Assembly (NCBI GenBank): GCA_900770325.1
Contig: CAAGKE010000063.1
Span: 1-8,243, forward strand
Source of the DNA: Lachnospiraceae bacterium
Lineage (GTDB): Bacteria; Bacillota; Clostridia; Lachnospirales; Lachnospiraceae
Direction of reading: 5' to 3'
DNA: 8,243 bases
Below, one piece after another: positions 6,369-8,243 of the stretch (positions are counted from its first letter, which is position 1; each line of letters opens with the position of its first letter). Below the pieces are notes generated by a model. That model did not search any database and was not told where the DNA came from. It saw nothing but the letters and a program-made list of their open reading frames with translations. The position numbers were made by a program, and so were the translations under genes.

Positions 6369-6397
6369 ATTATACTAATAATAGATGGTTTTGTAAA
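6369..6397 (-). promoter_or_regulatory. Promoter of the cpsBCD-LCP operon
   Basis: On the minus strand TTTACA (6397-6392) is followed by exactly 17 nt and a consensus TATAAT (6374-6369), so this looks like a vegetative sigma-A promoter. Transcription would start near 6362, giving a leader of about 35 nt before cpsB. An inverted pair, TTTTGT at 6389-6394 and ACAAAA at 6411-6416, overlaps the -35 box and could be an operator. Confidence 0.75.
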
Positions 6398-6425
6398 TCC
6401 CCGAACCTTGACAAAATATACCTAA

Positions 6426-6472
6426 ATTTTAATCATTTCATTAAAAAAATGCCAGCAATTTTACCGTTTTTC
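6426..6472 (-). other. Gap after rng, weak AT-rich hairpins only
   Basis: After the rng stop there is a run of seven T on the minus strand (6449-6443) preceded by a poor stem (AAAAT/ATTTT around a 7-nt loop). A 7-bp A/T-only stem follows at 6427-6433 and 6440-6446. Neither is a convincing terminator, so some transcripts from rng may continue into the cps operon. Confidence 0.35.
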
Positions 6473-7750
6473 TTATTCCTTTATCCCTCTCAGACTTTCC
6501 TGCAGCGGTTTTTCTGTTTTTTTTCTGGTAATTTCTACCAATCCCAGTTTTGTAATGTCCACCACATGGGCCTGAACGGGGTCATAGGTCAGCAGCTGAC
6601 GAAGCATTTCCATTACCTGACGCTCTGTTTCTTTTTCCTGCATATTTATAAAATCCACCAGTATGATTCCTGACAGATTTCGCAGCCTGAGCTGACGGGC
6701 AGTCTCCCGCGCCGCCTCCAGATTCACTTTCCGGATGGCCTCCTCCTTCTGCCTGCCGGTATCACACTTTCCGCTGTTTACATCGATGACCGTAAGTGCT
6801 TCTGTGGGCTGGATGACCAGATAACCGCCGCAGTTCAGCCAGACCCGCTCTGAAAGAGCATTCTGCAGTTCCCGCTCCAGGGAAAACAGCTTATCCATGG
6901 ACAAAAGATCATCCTGATACCGGATAAGACGTTCCTGCAATTTGGGGATATGATCCCGGATAAATTCATATGCCTGCTGATACAAAAGCTCATCTTCGAT
7001 TCGAATCGCCTCCAGGTCCTCCAGCGGAAGTGACAGCAGCCGTTTCATCCAGGATGCCGGGCTTTGATGCAGACAGGAATAACAGGTGCGGTATGGAGCT
7101 GTATCGAAAATTCGCTGCAGGCGGGACAGAAGCTGTCCCAGTTCTTCCAGAATCTCTTCATCTGTCGCTTTTGCGGCATTGGTACGGAGAACGATCCCGA
7201 TCTCCGGTATTTTTTCAGGTTTTTCTTTCTGTTCAGACAGAAATGTATTTCCCAGTCTGCGCAGCCGTTCTCTCTCCGGCTCCGGCAGCTTCCGGGATAC
7301 ACCGATACCCGGATGGGCCATATCCAGGATTCCGTACTTTCCGGAAAGACAGAGACGGGTGGTGACCGTGGGAGCTTTCGTTTTTATCGCTTCCCGTAAA
7401 ATCTGCACCACCAGCTCATCTCCCTGCCGGATCCGTGGCGACGAACCTTTTCCGGATCCTTTTTCTGTTTCTGCTTTTGATTCTTTTCCCCGCGGGATTT
7501 CCTCCACGTCTTCCAGCGGCAGGTAACAGACAGTATCCGGGCAGATCTCTACGAAAGCGGCACGGATATTTTTTACCACGCTCTGCACTCTTCCGATATA
7601 GATATCTCCAAGCTGAGGTTTTTTTCTGTTCTCTCCCTCTCCGGCACTGTCCGCCTCATCACAGTGGATCTCCAGAGCATGCCCGCTCTCATCCAGAAGA
7701 AAAGAAAAAATCTGTCCATGCATTTTTGCAATACAATATTTTTTCTTCAT
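6473..7750 (-). CDS. rng: Ribonuclease E/G family endoribonuclease
   Basis: A 425-residue single-strand endoribonuclease acting in mRNA decay and rRNA maturation. The N-terminal part holds the S1 RNA-binding fold starting at G-D-I-Y-I-G-R-V (48-55) and interrupted by a polar Gly/Ser/Lys/Glu linker (about 87-107). It continues with a helical region and the DNase-I-like catalytic part with L-T-V-I-D323-V-N-S-G-K and I-L-V-D366-F-I-N-M, which carry the two metal-binding aspartates. The protein ends shortly after D-I-T-K-L-G-L-V-E-I-T-R-K-K (398-411). It lacks the CPxCxG zinc-link that follows in E. coli RNase E and G, and is shorter than RNase G (489 residues). A C-x-x-C pair is present at 223-226. 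GAGGTG (7760-7755) precedes the ATG. There is no degradosome scaffold tail. A hairpin lies in its leader. Confidence 0.95.
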   Translation of the reverse strand: MKKKYCIAKMHGQIFSFLLDESGHALEIHCDEADSAGEGENRKKPQLGDIYIGRVQSVVKNIRAAFVEICPDTVCYLPLEDVEEIPRGKESKAETEKGSGKGSSPRIRQGDELVVQILREAIKTKAPTVTTRLCLSGKYGILDMAHPGIGVSRKLPEPERERLRRLGNTFLSEQKEKPEKIPEIGIVLRTNAAKATDEEILEELGQLLSRLQRIFDTAPYRTCYSCLHQSPASWMKRLLSLPLEDLEAIRIEDELLYQQAYEFIRDHIPKLQERLIRYQDDLLSMDKLFSLERELQNALSERVWLNCGGYLVIQPTEALTVIDVNSGKCDTGRQKEEAIRKVNLEAARETARQLRLRNLSGIILVDFINMQEKETERQVMEMLRQLLTYDPVQAHVVDITKLGLVEITRKKTEKPLQESLRGIKE

Positions 7751-7768
7751 ATTTCACCTCATATAAAA

Positions 7769-7806
7769 CTGCCGCAAAACCAGTCATCACCTGAATTTTG
7801 CAGCAG
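7769..7806 (-). terminator. Hairpin with U-tract between the DUF2344 gene and rng
   Basis: On the minus strand CTGCTGCAAAA (7806-7796) pairs with TTTTGCGGCAG (7779-7769), 11 pairs including one G-U, and a small CAG/CTG inner stem. The sequence then reads TTTTAT. The rng ribosome binding site (7760-7755) follows eight nt later. It has the form of an intrinsic terminator or attenuator, but sits in what should be the rng leader and no promoter fits between it and rng. It could equally be a processing or autoregulatory site. Confidence 0.5.
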
Positions 7807-7811
7807 TCCTG

Positions 7812-8243
7812 TTATCCTTCGATCACAGTTCCCAGGTCATTCAGAGAAACAAACCGGTGTCTGTCTCCCTTTCCCAGATCCGCATACACCTCGCAGCGGT
7901 TTACCTCCAGCGCAAAAGGCTGCAGTTCAAATCCTTTCCACTTCATATAGCTTTCCATCACCAGCTCCGGTTTCAGATTGGCAGTGCTTCCGGTGGCCAG
8001 ACGCATGGAAACTACGCCCCCGTTTACCTGCATACGATAGATCATGGGACGGATGTCGATCTCACTTTCCCCTTTTTTTGTTTCCTTCACCACCGGGATC
8101 GTTTTCCGGGCAAAGAAGCCGGAGATATCTGACTGCCAGTCCTCTTTTGGGGCATAGCCCTTCCGGAAGGTGACGGTATAATCCGCGGCTGCCACAAGAG
8201 ACATAGCTTTTCCGGCCTTTCCCTCCTCGATCTGACGGAAATC
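7812..8243 (-). CDS. Radical-SAM-linked DUF2344 (TIGR03936-type) protein, C-terminal part
   Basis: The frame is open to the window edge, so the start lies beyond 8243; the Met at 8204 is internal. The visible 143 residues include A-M-S-L-V-A-A-A-D-Y-T-V (13-24), P-E-L-V-M-E-S-Y (about 91-98) and the end motif N-R-C-E-V-Y-A-D-L-G with H-R-F-V-S-L-N-D-L-G. These match the C-terminal half of the TIGR03936/DUF2344 family, which in clostridia is encoded between a large B12-binding radical SAM protein and RNase E/G. The biochemical role is unknown; gene order links it to RNA or tRNA modification. Its stop is 61 nt from the rng start. The assignment rests on family motifs recalled, plus the matching neighbour. 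Confidence 0.85.
   Translation of the reverse strand, partial: DFRQIEEGKAGKAMSLVAAADYTVTFRKGYAPKEDWQSDISGFFARKTIPVVKETKKGESEIDIRPMIYRMQVNGGVVSMRLATGSTANLKPELVMESYMKWKGFELQPFALEVNRCEVYADLGKGDRHRFVSLNDLGTVIEG

Noticed and set aside
6409..6433. Plus-strand TTGACA at 6409-6414 as a divergent promoter
   Set aside because: No acceptable -10 box lies 16-18 nt downstream and no plus-strand gene follows.

Overview
The window looks like chromosome of an anaerobic low-to-mid-GC Firmicute, most likely Lachnospiraceae (a Blautia/Ruminococcus/Dorea-like gut clostridium). The basis is the pairing of a radical-SAM-linked DUF2344 (TIGR03936-type) gene with a short clostridial RNase E/G, Gram-positive CpsB/CpsC/CpsD and LCP proteins, and strong GGAGG-type ribosome binding sites. 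No species is identified. All intact genes lie on the minus strand, so they are transcribed from right to left.

Right part (8243 to about 6473): the 3' end of the DUF2344 gene, a 61-nt gap holding a hairpin, then rng (RNase E/G). These are housekeeping RNA-biology genes. In many clostridia rng is followed by rplU-ysxB-rpmA; here an exopolysaccharide locus follows instead.

Middle part (about 6400 to 2230): a promoter (TTTACA, 17 nt, TATAAT) drives a compact five-gene operon. It encodes CpsB (PHP-type tyrosine phosphatase), CpsC (Wzz-like membrane adaptor), CpsD (BY-kinase with a C-terminal tyrosine cluster), an LCP-family ligase and an uncharacterised secreted acidic protein. A strong Rho-independent terminator closes it. 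CpsB/C/D form the phosphorelay that controls polymer length and export, the LCP protein probably attaches polymer to the wall, and the secreted protein is the least understood member.

Left-middle part (2229 to 654): a separate transcription unit for a polyprenyl-phosphate glycosylphosphotransferase, which would start the repeat unit by placing the first sugar-phosphate on undecaprenyl phosphate. Its leader holds a 12-bp tandem duplication and an overlapping 22-bp imperfect palindrome that could be operators.

Left end (653 to 1): no intact gene. It holds a 17-bp perfect inverted repeat, a decayed internal fragment of UDP-glucose 6-dehydrogenase that breaks off in a conserved motif, and AT-rich DNA with several diverged repeats that resembles one end of an insertion sequence (possibly IS21 family) whose body would lie outside the window. 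The Wzx/Wzy and glycosyltransferase genes expected of a full locus are not visible. The machinery is a recognisable EPS/capsule module, not an obviously new system. The items most worth a second look are the secreted protein, the two-step start of cpsB, the operator-like leader of the sugar transferase, and the insertion-broken ugd remnant.
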